Below are positions 11,917-26,900 of a stretch of 64,000 nt of DNA, one piece after another; within the stretch, counting starts at the first letter, position 1, and each line of letters opens with the position of its first letter. The position numbers were made by a program, and so were the translations under genes. Under the pieces are notes generated by a model. That model was not told where the DNA came from and ran no database searches. It was given only the letters and a program-made list of their open reading frames with translations. Location of the stretch: assembly GCA_963377175.1 (NCBI GenBank), contig CAUJNA010001890.1, positions 496,315-560,314 of the forward strand. The letters are read 5' to 3'. Source of the DNA: Effrenium voratum (taxonomy: Eukaryota; Sar; Dinophyceae; Suessiales; Symbiodiniaceae).

Positions 11917-14900
11917 CTCAAGATGCGCGACCCCGGCGTTTTCAGCAAAACCCCGGCCTGGAGTCTCCTTCTGCTTGAAAAATGGTTGGACATAACCCCT
12001 TAAGTTTTGGTAGTGACCCCATTTTGAAAGTGTCATGGAGACTCCAGGTGGTCGATTTGGAGAGATGGGGTGTCGAATCTATTTTAGTGGTTGGATTCAG
12101 ACCACTTTTGGAAGGGACACCCCCGATGAATGGGACCGCTGGGGTCAACATTTCCTGAAAACCTGAAAAGCAGGACCTGAAAAGGGCCGAGGGAAACCAC
12201 GGGGCCTGCCAGAAAACAATCAACACCCTCCAGGATGAAGGATTGCCCTTTGCTTCTTTGAAAACCACTCCAAAAAGGATAACCTGCACTGAACCCAGCA
12301 GCATTAAACAAGTCCTAAATGGCGAATCCCTCACAAACATCACTTGTTGATATATTTGTTGACAGGGACAATCAATGGAACACCAAAAAGGCAACATGCT
12401 AAGGCAAGTCTCACCCCTGCACATGGTACTTGTTTCGGGGTCCCAGAGCAGCTTCCTCTCAGTATCATGGCTCTTTTCGGTCCAAAAGGGGAAGTCTGGC
12501 CATGTTTCTGCACACAAAAATGCTACCCTCAAATTCCCGTCACAATTGGTTCTGGCCCCGGAATTACGGCTGGTGACTTCCCCGTTTATGGGTACTTTGA
12601 CTTGCTGGTAGGGAATGTGGGGATGAACCCAGGGGTCCCATAAAACGACGAGAACCACCAGTTGGATGGTGTATTAAGGTTCATTCCATTTCTCAGGGAT
12701 TTTGCATCTGAGGGTCCAGGTAACACCTGATGAAGTTACACCTAACAGACTCCAACACAGGGTTCCTTGCCCCCATAAAAGCAACGCTTGACCCAATTTG
12801 GATGACAATCCGTAGGTAAATGGTGGTTCTATGAAAACGCAGCCCTTGTTTTAATGTTGGCCACTGAACCCCAGGGAACAGCTTGACACCGGCCTGGAGT
12901 CACCATGACCTTTCAAAATGGGTCCATGACCAACCATTTTTTAAAGGGTCAGAATGAGACTCCATTTTTTAAGGTCCATGACCCATTTCTTTATTTTGGG
13001 TAATGACCCGTCCCATTTTTTAAGGCTCAGTCTCGGAGACTCCAGACTCCAACCGCTTGCGCGGAAAGCAGCGAGGCGCATGATGGCTGTGGTGCACACC
13101 GCCGACGTGAGGCCCAGAGGTTTCGCCAGCGCGCCGTCCAGGGCGCGAGCCATGAGGACCATGAAGCCCAGCAGAAGCACTGTGGAGGTCACTCGGGCGC
13201 AGCCTCAGGCGATAGGCGGTCCCTGCTGAGTGACAGATCCCCTTTAACAACCAACACGGGAAAGCAAAACATATTCATTTCAGCAAATGGCAGATGTGTG
13301 TGTAAAACAAGAAAAAGAAAAGACCATAAAACACATTCCTAAGCAAATGGAAGATGTGTGTGTAAAAAAAGGGGAGCCTTCCCCAACTTGCCGTGCTTGC
13401 TTTTCTTGCTGGTGCTATAGGCAGGGAATGAGGGAATGAACCTTATAAACCATCCAGCAGGTGGTTTCCTTTGAGGGGACCACCAAACGGTTCATTCCCT
13501 CATCCCCTACTGAGCACTACCAAGTCTTTTGGGACCTATTTTGGGAACATGAACATACTGTGGTGGACAAAATCCATTTCGCACCACCTAAGATACCCTG
13601 GAATGATTGGGAAAACGAATCAGCGGGGATATGGGGGAAGCGGGGATGCGCGAGGACTCTCTGTAAAGGAAACCATGCATGTCTAAATATTACCTGAAAC
13701 ATATACCCACATCCCTGCTTCCCCTGCATCCCTGCTTGTTCCTTGTCTGAAATGACACGATTGCCCTTGTAAATACCAACACGCAACGACTTCCCATGTT
13801 TTGAAAGTGGTGCGAAATGGCAAGTGAGTTTTGGCCATGTAAAGAATCAAAAGGGCCGCCGCACCTATTCACGTCCTGCCTCAAGGGTTGAGGAAGAGGT
13901 CTTTGGGAGGTGGCTTCTACTTGGATGCCCCCCAGTTCATCAAGTACCCAAGTTGGTCAGGGGCAAATCCCACGGGGAAACAACGAATCTGAATCACGTA
14001 CTAAGTTAAGTGTGGTAGTCTCAGCTTTAGGATCATGAACAAATATGGGTATATGTCTTTCCGGGACACCCCCCCCTAAAAATGGTGGTTGTCTTTTTGG
14101 TTCCCCCTTACAACCCAACCAAAAGGTGGTCCCCAAAAACAAGACACAAGCATACTGTGGACCACCACCTTTCAGAAACCTAACGGAATGGTACTATTTC
14201 CCGTAAATACCAGCAACCAATGGTTCTTAGGTGGTGCCATTTCTGGATGACTCGCAACCATCCGCAGCTATGGTTGCTATTGATCGCACCCAAATGGGCC
14301 CCCACCAAATCGCCGAAGCGCCAACTGGCGCGCCGCAGTCCAGTCCCAGGACCAGATGACACAAGGCCGCCCGCGCCTCACCCCAAGCCGCTGGGATTTC
14401 CCCACACTGCTCAGTCGATCACTCTGCCCAGCTTGGTTTCGTGGAAACTACCACTACGCCCTAAAAAAACACACTGAAAAGCTAAAACATCTATCACTAA
14501 GCCCTCAAAAAATAACACAAAAAACAACAAACTACTAAATCAAGGAATGCATAGGGTTCCCAAGCCCGAAACTGACATCAAACCCCTTCAAAGGGATTTC
14601 CCTGTCATCGACTCTGCAGGGGAGAAAAGCACAGCCATTTGGGTGTGGCTCAAACAAGTGGTATGTTTGGGCCCCGGATGGAAACAAAGACGAAAACCTG
14701 CGTAGCCCCAGCTAATTGATTTTGAGCCACACCCATCTGGGTGTCTTGCCTTAGGGAACCGCCAAAAAATAGGTGGTGTATTTTTGGTTTCCCTTTAACA
14801 CCAACGTGGTCACTCTAAAAAAAGCCGAGCGCCACCAGCCAAGTTTGGGCCTCAACAACTGGGCTCTCCTGAGATCCCCTGCTAAAAGTCTAGCTTGTGT

Positions 14901-17900
14901 GCTAAATGGAAACCACACCACGAAAACCAACTAAAAAAACACCTAAAAAACACTTTCTGAAACCAGATGGCTGGTTGAAACGCCCTGCTGGTCGCGGGTT
15001 TGCCGCCGGGGCGCCAGGGGCACGTAGACCCCGGCGCAGGCCGCGGTGAGCTGCAGTGCGATGGCGCCCCGCGCCAGGAGGCTGGGGAGATGGCTCGAGC
15101 GGAAGCCTCGGTGGTTTGCGATGGACGCGGCGGGCGGCACGGTTTGATTTTTTTTGAAGCTGCCTGGAGTCTCCCTAAGGACCCTTCAAAAATGGTTGGT
15201 CATTGCCCAAAAACAAGGGGTCATGGACCCATTTTTTGAAGGGTCATGGGGACTCCAGGTACCTGTTACCTGGACCCTCAAGAACTACCCAGGAAAAAAG
15301 GGGGAGGTCACCAAGCTGCCGGAAAAGCGAAAGAACTTCCCAGAAAAGCGCGGAAGTCACGAATTCCTTCATTTTGGGGGTGCAACATAAGTTGGAATTT
15401 GAGGGTGGTATACCCTTTTTGGGGTGGAAGTCACCAATTGCCAGATTTCGGAGTGCAAACACGCATGTTTAAGTTGGAATTCTGAGGGTGCAGGTATACC
15501 CTTTTTCGGCATGGTCTTAAAAGGACGCCAACCATTTTGAAATTTCCTGGACCCCGAGAAAAACCATCCAATGAGGGAATGGCATTGTTGAAGGAAATCA
15601 CTTCTTTACGCATGGTTGAAATCTACATGGTTCATGGTTCTTCAAATGGGCAACTGCAGAATGGGAGATAAGTTAGATCCACTTATTTGAAGAACTGAAG
15701 CCAGTTAGGGGTTAAATTGGAAGGGCTTCTCATCACACACGCATATATATGTACATGTTTTTGTTTGGTCTCATCTTTACCCTGGTTTGAAGATACGGCA
15801 GCAGGCTTTGGTTGGATGTCTGAGAGGGGCCTCTTATTTTGACATGGGAACCAAAGGCTCTTGACCCGGGTTTTGTATCGGTTCTGGCTCGACCTTTTCA
15901 AGGGAAAGCCTCAGGTGGATTCCAAGGCCATACTGCAAGGGCGGGCAGTTGCTCCCCTGAGGACTGTTCAAGTGGAGGCTACTCTTAATCTCCCCTGACC
16001 TCAAATTCGGATTTCGACGCTCAAGCCAAGCTATCACTACTTAAAGGGGCGATCGGGTACTACTAACGTGAGTAAGCCTGGTTGTCCCGCCGAACGGAGA
16101 CTTATCACCCTGGCTGATGTGGGTTGTCTCACCATGGTTATTACCCACTTACCTGACGTACAATGGCCCTTTAAGTATAGTTTTAGGCCCTCAAAATGCT
16201 TGTTTCCAGGGGCTTTGAGGAATTGGTTCAGGTTCTTCATACTGTGGATGGACGAAATCCAAATTCGCACCCGCTTGAAACCATGGAAAGCCAATGTTTG
16301 TTGGTATTTACGGAAGAACTATCATTCCGTTGGGTTTCTGAGTTCAGGGGTGCGACATGGATTTCGTCCATCCACAGTTATGTTGACATCAACCCCAGTT
16401 TCATTCATAGGGGGTGTCCGTGGGTGTAGCGGGGGAACCAGACCACTTTGGGAGGCAACCACCCCCTACCAATCAACTGGGGGTTGATTATTGTGGGGTC
16501 AACATAAGCAACCCAGGGGCCTGCATTGGGCCCAGTGAGCCTTAGGACACTCGCGTTCTCGACCCAAGTCCCAGTCGCCGTCCAGTACGTTGTCCGGGGC
16601 GGCCTGGCAGAATGAGACATAGCCCGCCACCCCGCTGACCACGTAGTCCAGAAGCGCAAAGCTTTGCCTCAAGACCCGAGAACTTGGCGGGAATTCGGAC
16701 CGGAGCCCAGGAAAACAAAGGGGAGCAAAGCAAGCACAACAAAACAAGGGGAGCTAATTCTGGGGGAGAGAAGTAACCTTGCCTGCGATAGGTAGGGAAT
16801 GACGACAGTTTCCGAATTTCCGGGTTTTGGGAAAGAACCGGAACGGGATTCCCGAATGAAGGAAACCATAGGATGGATGGTTTATGGGGTCATTCCAATT
16901 CGCATTCCTTGAGAACCAGTCTTTGCACCTTTGCAACAAGTGATCCAATTGTTTGCTGCTTCTTAGGAACATGTTCAGAAATCCAAGAACGAAGCGGGGA
17001 TGGGGTGATTCATGGCTGGTCCGTCTTCCCGGCTGCTCCCAAAACCGTCCCCTTGTCTTCCCCACTCCCGTCAAGTGATGAACATGTTGCACCAACATAG
17101 AAACTTGAACCCTCAGGATTCCCTGAAAAATGGGTTGTTGCCCCAACATTCTGGGGTGAATTTCCTTTGCTATAGGTAGCTCGAGGGTCCAGACAGTTTG
17201 TTATATATATATATATATATATGTATATACACGGTATACATATATATATATATATAGTGATGTTTCAAAACGTTGAAAGTGCTCCACGTATGTCACGAAG
17301 CTACACCGACAGACTCCAACATTCCATGGCGAAATGGGTAACTGAGTGTCCAAAACACCAACACTTCCGATTTTCCTCGAAGGCACCCTTAAAAGCCAAC
17401 CTGAAAACCATTAAACAGGGCACACCTGGACCCTCTTAAAGTCTTAAGATAATTTAAGGGCATACCTGGACCCTCTTAAGAGAATTTCGAGGGTCCAAGT
17501 ACTTCCCCTCGATCATTTCCGTTTTCAGCCAAGTGGCGCCAGCCAAATCAGCTTGCTGACCGCCTCCCGTGGCGGCTGGAACCTGCAAAGACAAGCCCTT
17601 ACTGGGCCACCCCCAATCGAGGACTGGTGGGCCCCTGCTTTTTCGAGGGTACCCTTTTAGGGCCTGGTTCAAAGGGAAACCCAAAGAACCCCCCCCCCAC
17701 CCCCCCATTTTGGGGGAACCCCTACTGTGGATGGAGGAAATCTATATCGCACCACTTTGGTCCGAAATGGATTTCGCCCATCCCGTTGAGACAAAGCCAC
17801 TTGTCTGGGGCCTAAAAAACAGATCTGAGCGAGCATGAATCAGACCCAGTTGCCCACAAGCCATCTCTGAGCGGATGGACACGAAGGCAGTGGCCGCATT

Positions 17901-20900
17901 CATGCAGAAGGAGAACCTCGCGAACACAGCAGCGCTCGCTTCACCCATTGGCTTTTGGTTCTGACAGGCCCGGTTATGAAGCTTTATATAGGCTTTACTT
18001 ACCCCCCCCCCAAAAAAAAAAACAAAAAAACAATGAATGAATAACTGACAAATCCACTGGGGGGTTTGCGCTGCTCAGTGGGACCCTCCGGTGACTTGCT
18101 TAGAAAGGGGCAGCCGTTCTGGCTTCCAAACCACAAAGCTGAGCAAAGACTTCAAGTAGCCCCGAGGTAGGAGTGACAAGACTCAGTCTTCCTCGCGGAT
18201 GGGGGCAACACCGAGCCAAAGCGGTTGCAAGCAGACCGGGTCCAAGTGGATTTCCACAGAAGAAAGGGCACCCTTGTGTTGCTAGAGTTGAACAATTACA
18301 GGGGCCCACCACAAAAAAAAAGAAGAGTGAGGCCCCGGTGTCAACATTGGGACTTGGGGAGTGGGGGCCCGGATCGCCGCTATGAGGTGATTCCCCTTCT
18401 GTCTCACCTTGTGCAATGCGGGGATTCGGACCCCTTTCAAGGGAAGGAAGACCACCCTGCTTTGTGGCTTCCAATGGCAACATGGGTATGGGCCAAAACC
18501 AGGGGAACGCAGGTTCTCGTCCATGTTCCCATTCACTACCATTTACTAGGCCAACCCATTTTGGGGTTGCCCTGTGTTTGACCCCCGTTCCGTTTTCTCC
18601 TGCTGGGTTCCATTTTTGGGACCAGCTCTTTGGTGGGGGGTTGCGGTGGGGCGCGACTGCATGCCACGCAACATGGGCACCGCTGCCAGTAGTGCCGGGA
18701 ACGATGAGATCCAGGGCACCAACGAGAGACCTGTCGCTCACCAAAAGACGCCTAAAGCGGAGCTGAAGTTCTCACCTCCCGTTACGGCTACCTTTCAAGG
18801 CCTTAGAGAAAGGGGTGCCCTCAAATTGCATGGAAGCGGGGCTCAACCAAAATGGATTTCTCGGTTTTCCTTTGCCTTCCTTTCAAGGACCCCCAGAAAA
18901 AGGTGCCCTCAACAAAGCACATGCTCAAAAATCTTCGTGATGATCTGGCCGGCCGAGGTTTCTCCTTGAAGCGAGGGGGGGGGGGGGCGTTCACCTCCGA
19001 AGTCTCGGGTGGGCAAGCGATTTCGACAAAGGCCTGCGGGAAAAGAGAGAGATGTGGCTGTGGATCATCAAAATAGGCAAATGATGTTCATTCACCCCAA
19101 AATGGCTCGGCATATGCCCCATGGCCATGTCGTTGATGGTGTATGACCAGTTCGAGGAAATGAAGGGAAGGCACCCTTCTCGAGGCTTACACAGCCATGA
19201 AGGTGGGGTTTCTGACAAGGGGATGTTCAAAGGATCGTCATTGCTGGCGTCCTTCAAACGGCTTTGAGGGAAGCCTTCTGCGGGGGGTAGCAGGTATCTA
19301 AAAAAACAACAATAAACTTAAACAAGCCGCTACCCCTGCAGGTTGGGCTTCTCCAATAGCCTTCTGCGGGGTGAAGCCCAACCCGCTCGTTGTCCCCTTT
19401 AAACACGACCCCACTGCAAGCGCTGGCTCAACTCATGGGCGGACCAGGTGAAGTTTCACCCCCCCCGTTGTTTCAGGCCGAGGCTTCTCAAAATGGAACT
19501 CCACAGTTTGTTTCTTCTTTTTTTTTCCGGTGGTCGCCTTAACCAAAGACTCCTGCGACCCTTTCGGGGGGAAGCGTCAAAATAGGGGGACCCAACCAAG
19601 TGTTTTTTTTCTGTTCGCTCCCTTCAAACCAACAGTCTTTAAGAGTTGGTGACACCCCTGGGTTCTTGTGATCATTCAAATTTTGACCATGGGCTACCGG
19701 CCGGCCATTCGGACCAGACCCCTCCAAAACCCCCCGGCCATTCGTGTTTCCCCGGCCTGTGGCGTTTGAGGCATCAGCGCAGGCATCCACGAACGGGGCC
19801 TCCAAAGGAAATTCCACAGTCAAACCCCCCAAAAAAACTCCAAAAACAAGGAGAATTCTCCGACCATAATGATTTTGTTTTGCCAGAACCCATGTTTAAG
19901 GGCAGTCTTGGAGTCTTGAGTCTTGAGGGGTTAGGTTGACGTTTGGATTTGTGGGCAAACCAGCCTGCATTGAGTTGCATTTGGTTCCCCTGTAAAGATG
20001 GTCAGGGTGTGGTTGTTTAAACAAACTTTGTCTCTGGTCGCCCAAGCACAAATGGGGTCCACACCCCAGCCACTACCAAAGGATATATTGGCCATGTAAG
20101 CGTTACACGCAGGTTCCAAACAACTCAACCCCAAAACGGGGCCTTCCCACCTTCGAAAGTGAGAGTTTTGGGAATCGCAAAGGGGCTGCGCCCTTTCATG
20201 AGTCTTCCATAACTCCAACAGTTGAAAGAATCGAATCTTCAAGAGACTTCATAAATCATGTTCACCCCGTTTTGCCTGAACTTCTGACCCCCTGAATCCC
20301 CCCCATCCCCCCCCCCGCCCGAGCCAAAACGCCACTGACCCCCCCCAAAAAAAAAACGAAGAAGGAACACGGTCCTTGGCTTCGAATCGAATCCCCCCCG
20401 TCCCGCCTCCGAGCGCCAGGGCACCTCGCGTACCACGATGAGGGTGGTGAGGAGCATGCAGCAGGTGCCCACCACCCCAGCCAGGCGCAGCACCATGTCC
20501 TCCGCGAGTACGACGCGTCCGGCGTACGACGCGTACGGCGCTAGGCACGCGGATCTTCCATGCGGCTTAGGTTGGCGGCACGTGGAAAATGCCAGGCATT
20601 GGTGATACCCCACTAATAAGGTCAACTCCAGAAAAAGAGGGGCTTGTAAGTGGGTGACGACCTAGGTTTATAGCAGCTTATAAGATGGCTGCGAGTCATC
20701 CATCTGCGAGTCTTCGAAGCACCTTTCACTCAGAAACGCGACAAAATGAGAACCGATGTTTCAACCATGGTTTCACAGTGGTGCAAACCATGGTTGAAAC
20801 CAAAAGAGAAACCCCCCAGCCCCCCAAAAAACATGTGACCTGATGGACATACCATGGATGGATTGTCGGAAAATCCGCTTCTTCTCGCACCACGGTTCAT

Positions 20901-23900
20901 GAAACCACAGAATAAAACCATAAGCTGTCTTCATTTCTTTGGGTTCTTAGGTGATGCAATTTCGTCCATCCCACAGTATGTCGAGAGACCGGCTCGCGCC
21001 CAAATTTGGGTAGTGTACAGAACAAAACCCGCCCCAGAAGCGTTTTGTTTGAGAACACCAGCTGCCGGGAAAAGATCACATAGTGAATTGAACAGATCCC
21101 ATGCTGATTTCAGTGAGGCCTTTTATTCCCAAAGGGGGGGGGGGCGGTTGCACCCTATCAAGGTTTGCCATTAGGCTTCTTCAGCAAGAAACATGGTTTG
21201 GTGCAAAAACCCTTTTGGAGGAGACATGTCCTCAGCGCAAAGGAAAAAAAGTCCTCGGACAAAAGGGTTGGGTTCCTTCTTCCCTCCCGCATGGGGAGGC
21301 GGGGTCCTCTCAATTCCAATTTTCCGCAAAAGAGACTCAGAACCATAAACGGGGCTTCAGGGGTTGAACTCCCCACTCCCCGAATTCCATGAATCAAGGG
21401 GGAGGTCTCTTGGGGCTCCCCGTATTCTCAACACGGTGAACGGCAAACCTGAACCCTGGAAGCCCTTCTTTGTGTTTCAAAAAAAGAAAAACCAAACAAT
21501 CAAATTACTTCGCTTCGAGCAATCCCCGCCCTCCGCGCTCACGAGCCTACGACCATTAACAAGTTCCTCCGCATCCTAGAGACTTCGACTCCAAATTCCC
21601 ATCGGCCGTTTTGGACATTAAGCAAAACCAGACTGGCGAGCAGCTCTGGCGGGATACTGGCAGGATCCACTGGCGAATACTGGCGAGCCGCTCCGGCACG
21701 ATGCTGGCCGGATACTCGGCAAAATCCACCGGCAAGGGATACTCAGCGGGATAAACGGCGGGATCCACTGGCGAGCTACTCTGGGATACTCAGCGGGATG
21801 CTCGGAAGAATGCACTGGCGGGCTGCTCTGGTGGGATACTCGGCGGGATCCACTGGCGAGCTACTCTGGGATACTCAGCGGGAATCTCGGCGGGATCCAC
21901 TGGCGAGCCGCTCTGGCGGGATACTTGGCGGGATCCAGTGGCGAGCCGCTCTGGCGGGATACTCGGCGGGATCCACTGGCGAGCAGCTCTGGGGGATATT
22001 GGGCGGGCCACTGGCGAGCAGCTCTGGCGGGATACTCGGCGGGATCCACTGGCGAGCTGCTCTGGCGGGATACTTGGCGGGATGCACTGGCGAGCTTCTC
22101 TGGCGGGATCCCTCCCAAATGAACCATGGGCATTTGGAGCAAACCTATGCCCGTGGAACGATTCTTCGACTGGGTCTTCTGATGCCCGGGCGCTGGCAGC
22201 AACGAAAGCGGCAGCACCAAAAAGATGGCGACCAGTGTTATGAGGTCATCCTGGTTCAGCCAATCTGGCGCCTGAGCAGGCTGCCAAATGGTGGGTACAA
22301 GCCACCTGATGGATGAGGCCGTATGTTTGGTCCGAATGAGTTCAACTAAGAAGGGGGGGTGGTTGGTAGGGCCTCTGACAATGGGCAACCGTTGACAGGC
22401 AAACACCCAAGACTGCATGGGGGCTAATAGGGAGGTCGGCGTTCTGAAGGCCAAGCAAACGTTTGTGGACTAACACACGATACCTGGTTGTTTGAGGCTT
22501 GGCCAACCCTAGTCCAACAAAAGATGAACACCTGGTTGGTTTTGTTTGGATGTCCCCTTTGGGATTTTCAGAACCCCTGGTTGAGTCTGGTTGAACGTGA
22601 CCTGCAGAGGGATTCTGGGGGTGCCTTCCCCATTCCTTCCAGGAACCTTCGGAAACCGAGGGAAAACGGCTGGTTTTTGAAAAGAACGATGGTTGAAACG
22701 AAAGGAGAATCAACCCCTGGCAGGATTGTGTTTTTTGTTGTTCCTTCCCCTGCCGACTTCGCGCAGTCAGCGGCTCGCTCTTCATTCGTTTTTTATCGCG
22801 CCTGGCCACGGGCGAAGACGGAGACCTCTGTGCTCACGACCCCCATGTAGGACACCGACAGCCCGAAGGAGTAGAGCAGAAGGAAGGCCTCCAAACCGTA
22901 CCTCCAGCGACTCGAACTCGAGCGCAGCGAGTCGAGCGACTCGAGCGACTCGAGCCCTGGGACTGAAAATCAGTTCCGAGAAAAGCGCCGCACATGATCA
23001 CCGTGGTGTTTCTTCTTTTTGTTTTCTTCGTTTTTTGGAGGACGTGGATTGACATGGGAAGGCTGAACTCTCAAGCAACTCATAAACAAGGGGGAATTCA
23101 CCTATACCGCCTCTACCATAACTTTGGGGCAACAACCCATTTTGAAGGGACGTTTTCGGGGTCCAGGCACCCATGTTTGGTTGGTTGACTTTAAAGCACC
23201 CCGCCGAGGCAAAATGCACTCGCCACGATTCGTTACCTCACAGACGCCCTATTGACACAACACATCAATCGCTTTAAGCGAGGGGTGCTAGTGGTTTATA
23301 GCCAGTGGTGGAAAAAGTGAGGGCAACAATATTACAAACCTCACTTGCCCAAGTGCTTCCGGGGCTTCCACATATGACTGCCGCGAGGATAAAGTAGGGA
23401 AACCAAAGATTTCAGACCTCCAGGTTCTACATGCTGACTTTCCCCGCAAAAACTAGGAGTACGTCGCCCAAAAGATCTTGAAATAAAAGGTTCACCTTTG
23501 ACCTTGACTAGACATGGACCAAAACAGGCAACCCAAAGGGTCGCATCGGGTCGATTCGCTTTGGCTAACTGAGGAAGAAGTATTCGCCGTGGTGGGAAAT
23601 ACACCAATCTGTGACACCAAAGTGGGATTCACATCCAGAAAATTGGGCCTAAAACCTAGTGTTCCACCACCACGGCGCATTTCACTGGGTGGCAAAGGAC
23701 GTCTTATCCTCCCAACTGCCAACATGACACCCCACCAGCAAGACTACTTTACTCCCCCAGAGCCTTCTGCTGGCCACCATGTTAGTTGGTGTTAGTTGGT
23801 GTTAGTTGGTGTTAGTTGGTGATAGTTGGTGATAGTTGGTAATAGTTGGTGATTGTTGGTGGGAGGGCAACCGCATTTAGATGTGTCGAAACACTTATTG

Positions 23901-26900
23901 CTCCACCAGACCATTTTTAGCTACCCCTTACACTGAGAGGCACCAAGCATAATATGTTAAGTCTACCCTGGACCTTCAAAACTCCATGAAACATTGGATA
24001 TTGCCCCAAACATATGAGTGAACTCCCTTTCTTGTGGGTAGTTTGAGGGTCCAGAATTTAACATATCCATCCATTTGCTTGAGCGCATGGAAACCAAGAG
24101 AACAACTTTCCAGTAGTGCCAAATTCCCGTTTAAACCAACAATGAATGGCACATCAGTAAATAAAACAAAAAACAATTCAGCAAGTGGAAGCATCTTCCT
24201 GAGACTGAATGACAGGCCAACAAAAAGGTAAGCACACTTTTGCGCCTTGCCACTCACATTTTCTTGGTTGACGTTGAAAGGGGAGCAACAATTTAAATTT
24301 TAGCAGTAAGGCAAACATGTAAAATGCTTCCCAACGACAACCATGTTTTGTCCAAAAAACCCAAGTGACTCAAGTCCTCGAACTCGGGCATTGAGGAAAC
24401 CAGTCGGAATTCTCAGCCAATCGACTCAACTGCCGCTTCAGTAGCGCGCCAGGCTTCCCTAGTACAGCGGCGACCACCGCAGCATAGGACCTAAGGCCAA
24501 CAAGTGGACCCGACCAAAAACACTAGGTTTTTAGTAGAGAGGTTAGAATAAGGGTACCAACTTTTTTCTGCAGTCTACTTTAGTAGGAGCACCCTCCTTC
24601 ACAAAAGGGGGAAAGCCCTGCCCTGTTCTGTGGGCATTTAATTGAATTCGGGACCCTTTGGTGGACATCATTTAGGTGCGGATTCATGTCCGCAAAGCCT
24701 GATTCATAGGGAGGCCCCTGGCAACACTGATGAATCCCTCCAATCAATAAACTGGAGTTGATTCATCTGAGTTTCCCATTAGATGGGGTTCCCATTAGAT
24801 GCCTTTGTGGGAACCAAAGGGAATCGGAAGAGCCGCAAATCCAATCCCGGGAAACATCCGGATGCTTCGCTGTCAAATGGACCCAAGAGGAGTTCCCATC
24901 CACTAACGTGAAACCCACCAGAAGGTCCCTTTTAAGGGAACATAGTCACAACGATTCAAATGAATGACCCCAACCATTTGGAAGAACAAACATCATTACA
25001 GTGAATTACAGCTCATTGTCAATACAAGGGCATGGGTGGAAAACCCTGACATTGTGACTTCCCTTTAAAGCACCAAAAGTTCACTTCTTGAGTGGATTGG
25101 CTACCAACAATAACCGAACGTTTGGCTTGCCACTAGTTAAACTGGACTTCCCCACACATGCAAAGTCCAGGAACTCGTGAGTGGGACATCGCAAGACTGT
25201 GTTTTTTCATCTAATCAACTTCCTTCTGTGCCGAGAACCGGGTGTACTCATCAAAGGGTTATGACATGAAACCTTTCTGGGTGTCGAGGAGCCGTGCCTG
25301 CCTGGGCTCTTCGTCATAACATTGACCAAGTGATGCTTAAACCTGCTAAACCGGTCTCCTTATACGGGCTTGTACTACACAAGGGGGAACTCCCGAGATG
25401 GTTGGATCCTTGTCTAGGTCCTCCAGTAGAGAGGTTAGAATAAGGGTACCCTTTCTTCTGCAGTCTATTTTAGTGGAACTCTCCCCCAAAAAAGGGTAAA
25501 AGGGCACTACTGGGGGACCTTGTTGTTGTTTCCCTTTAATCCAACTAACCAAGGCCACCCTCAACAAAATGGGTGATATCCAGCGATCGCAGGAAGACTC
25601 TCGAGGCAACATGAAAACGGCCCTCGTGACAGGGCCCGGGCTGTGTGGAAGTAGCTTTGAGGGATCTGCACACCGCATCCAAGAGGTAGAGGTTGTACAC
25701 CTGGAAGCTCGTTTCCCAGGTGATAAAAAAGACTCACCTCGTCCTGGGTGGTGTGAGCAGACACGGAAGCACAGAATCAACTAAGAGATGCCACTTATGT
25801 GTCAAAGAAAATACATCCATGCAACAAAGAGCACAACCTGTGATCAGTCGAAGAGACATCATCCTCGAGCAAACAACCAAGTTGAAATAGAAGGAACCCC
25901 ACTCCCCAAAACAACAAACAACAGCAAAGAAGCAACACGCGCAGACCACAGGTTCGACCAAGCTGGGGCACGCTCACCAGGAAGAAGACGAGAAGCAGCA
26001 GCAGGGACCTGGATTCTCGCCAGCTGGGACCCTGCTTGGACCACGTCGGGGACCCCACAGGCGAGCGGCTAGTATCCCCATGAGAGGTTAGAATAAGGCT
26101 ACCATGTTTTCTTTTTTTCTCCCCGATTTTGTCTATTTTAGTAGAACCCTCCCCCAAAAAACGGGGAAAGGGCACTACTGGGCGACCTAGTATTTGTGTG
26201 AAGCAGGATGTATCCCACATACAAGGGTTCTGGGAGACTTATTTGGGAATACTTGCCACTTGCTCGATGGGGTGGTGCACGTAAACCCCCTTTGGGAATC
26301 CTTTGTTTTTGGGATTGGTTTCAGAATCTTGAGACCTCAAAATCGCCTGTTCTCCATTTGCTTCAGTTTGTTGGGTACAAACACGAATTCCAGTAAGGTG
26401 ATTGATGCCATTTACAGCCACCAGGAACAATCAAACAATATATTCTTAATCAATTGTAAGAAGCCTTCAATGGAGACCAAACTCCAGTTGGGCGTGTCTT
26501 CTCTTGAGGGTATGTACCCTTTTTGTAGAGAAAACTTAGAGGGAAACCAAAACTGGGCTGACCTCAGATCCCCAACTACAAGTTTAACTTTTAGTGGGGT
26601 AAATGGAAACTACCACTAAACACTAAAAAGCCAAAAAGCTAAGGGGATGGCTGGGAGCCACCAAGAAAAGGACCACCACCGTTTTGGGGGGCCGCTGCCG
26701 CCGGGCGGACTGAAGCCACCCCACTTGCGCCGTGGTGAAGGGCAAAGTCAACGCCCCCACTCCGATGGTGGACAGCACCTCGAGCTATCGATCGAAACGA
26801 TCGACTTCCGGAGGGTTTTTCCCAGTGTTCATCGGAATTCGGCCATCCGAACTGGTGAAGGAGTTTGTCCATGCACACCTCGCCTAACACCTGGGCCTTC

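Noticed and set aside
17199..17256. TA-rich promoter or origin
   Set aside because: Simple TA microsatellite inside an intron; dinoflagellates also lack a usual TATA box.
18100..18744. Minus-strand 214-aa ORF
   Set aside because: Only its first 30 or so residues belong to the transporter TM5 exon; the rest is intron sequence with a family-free but non-protein composition.
21798..22454. Plus-strand 172-aa and minus-strand 197-aa ORFs with Gly/Trp/Arg or Pro/Ser repeats
   Set aside because: Generated by the 38-base minisatellite; both strands are open, and no start context or conservation is seen.
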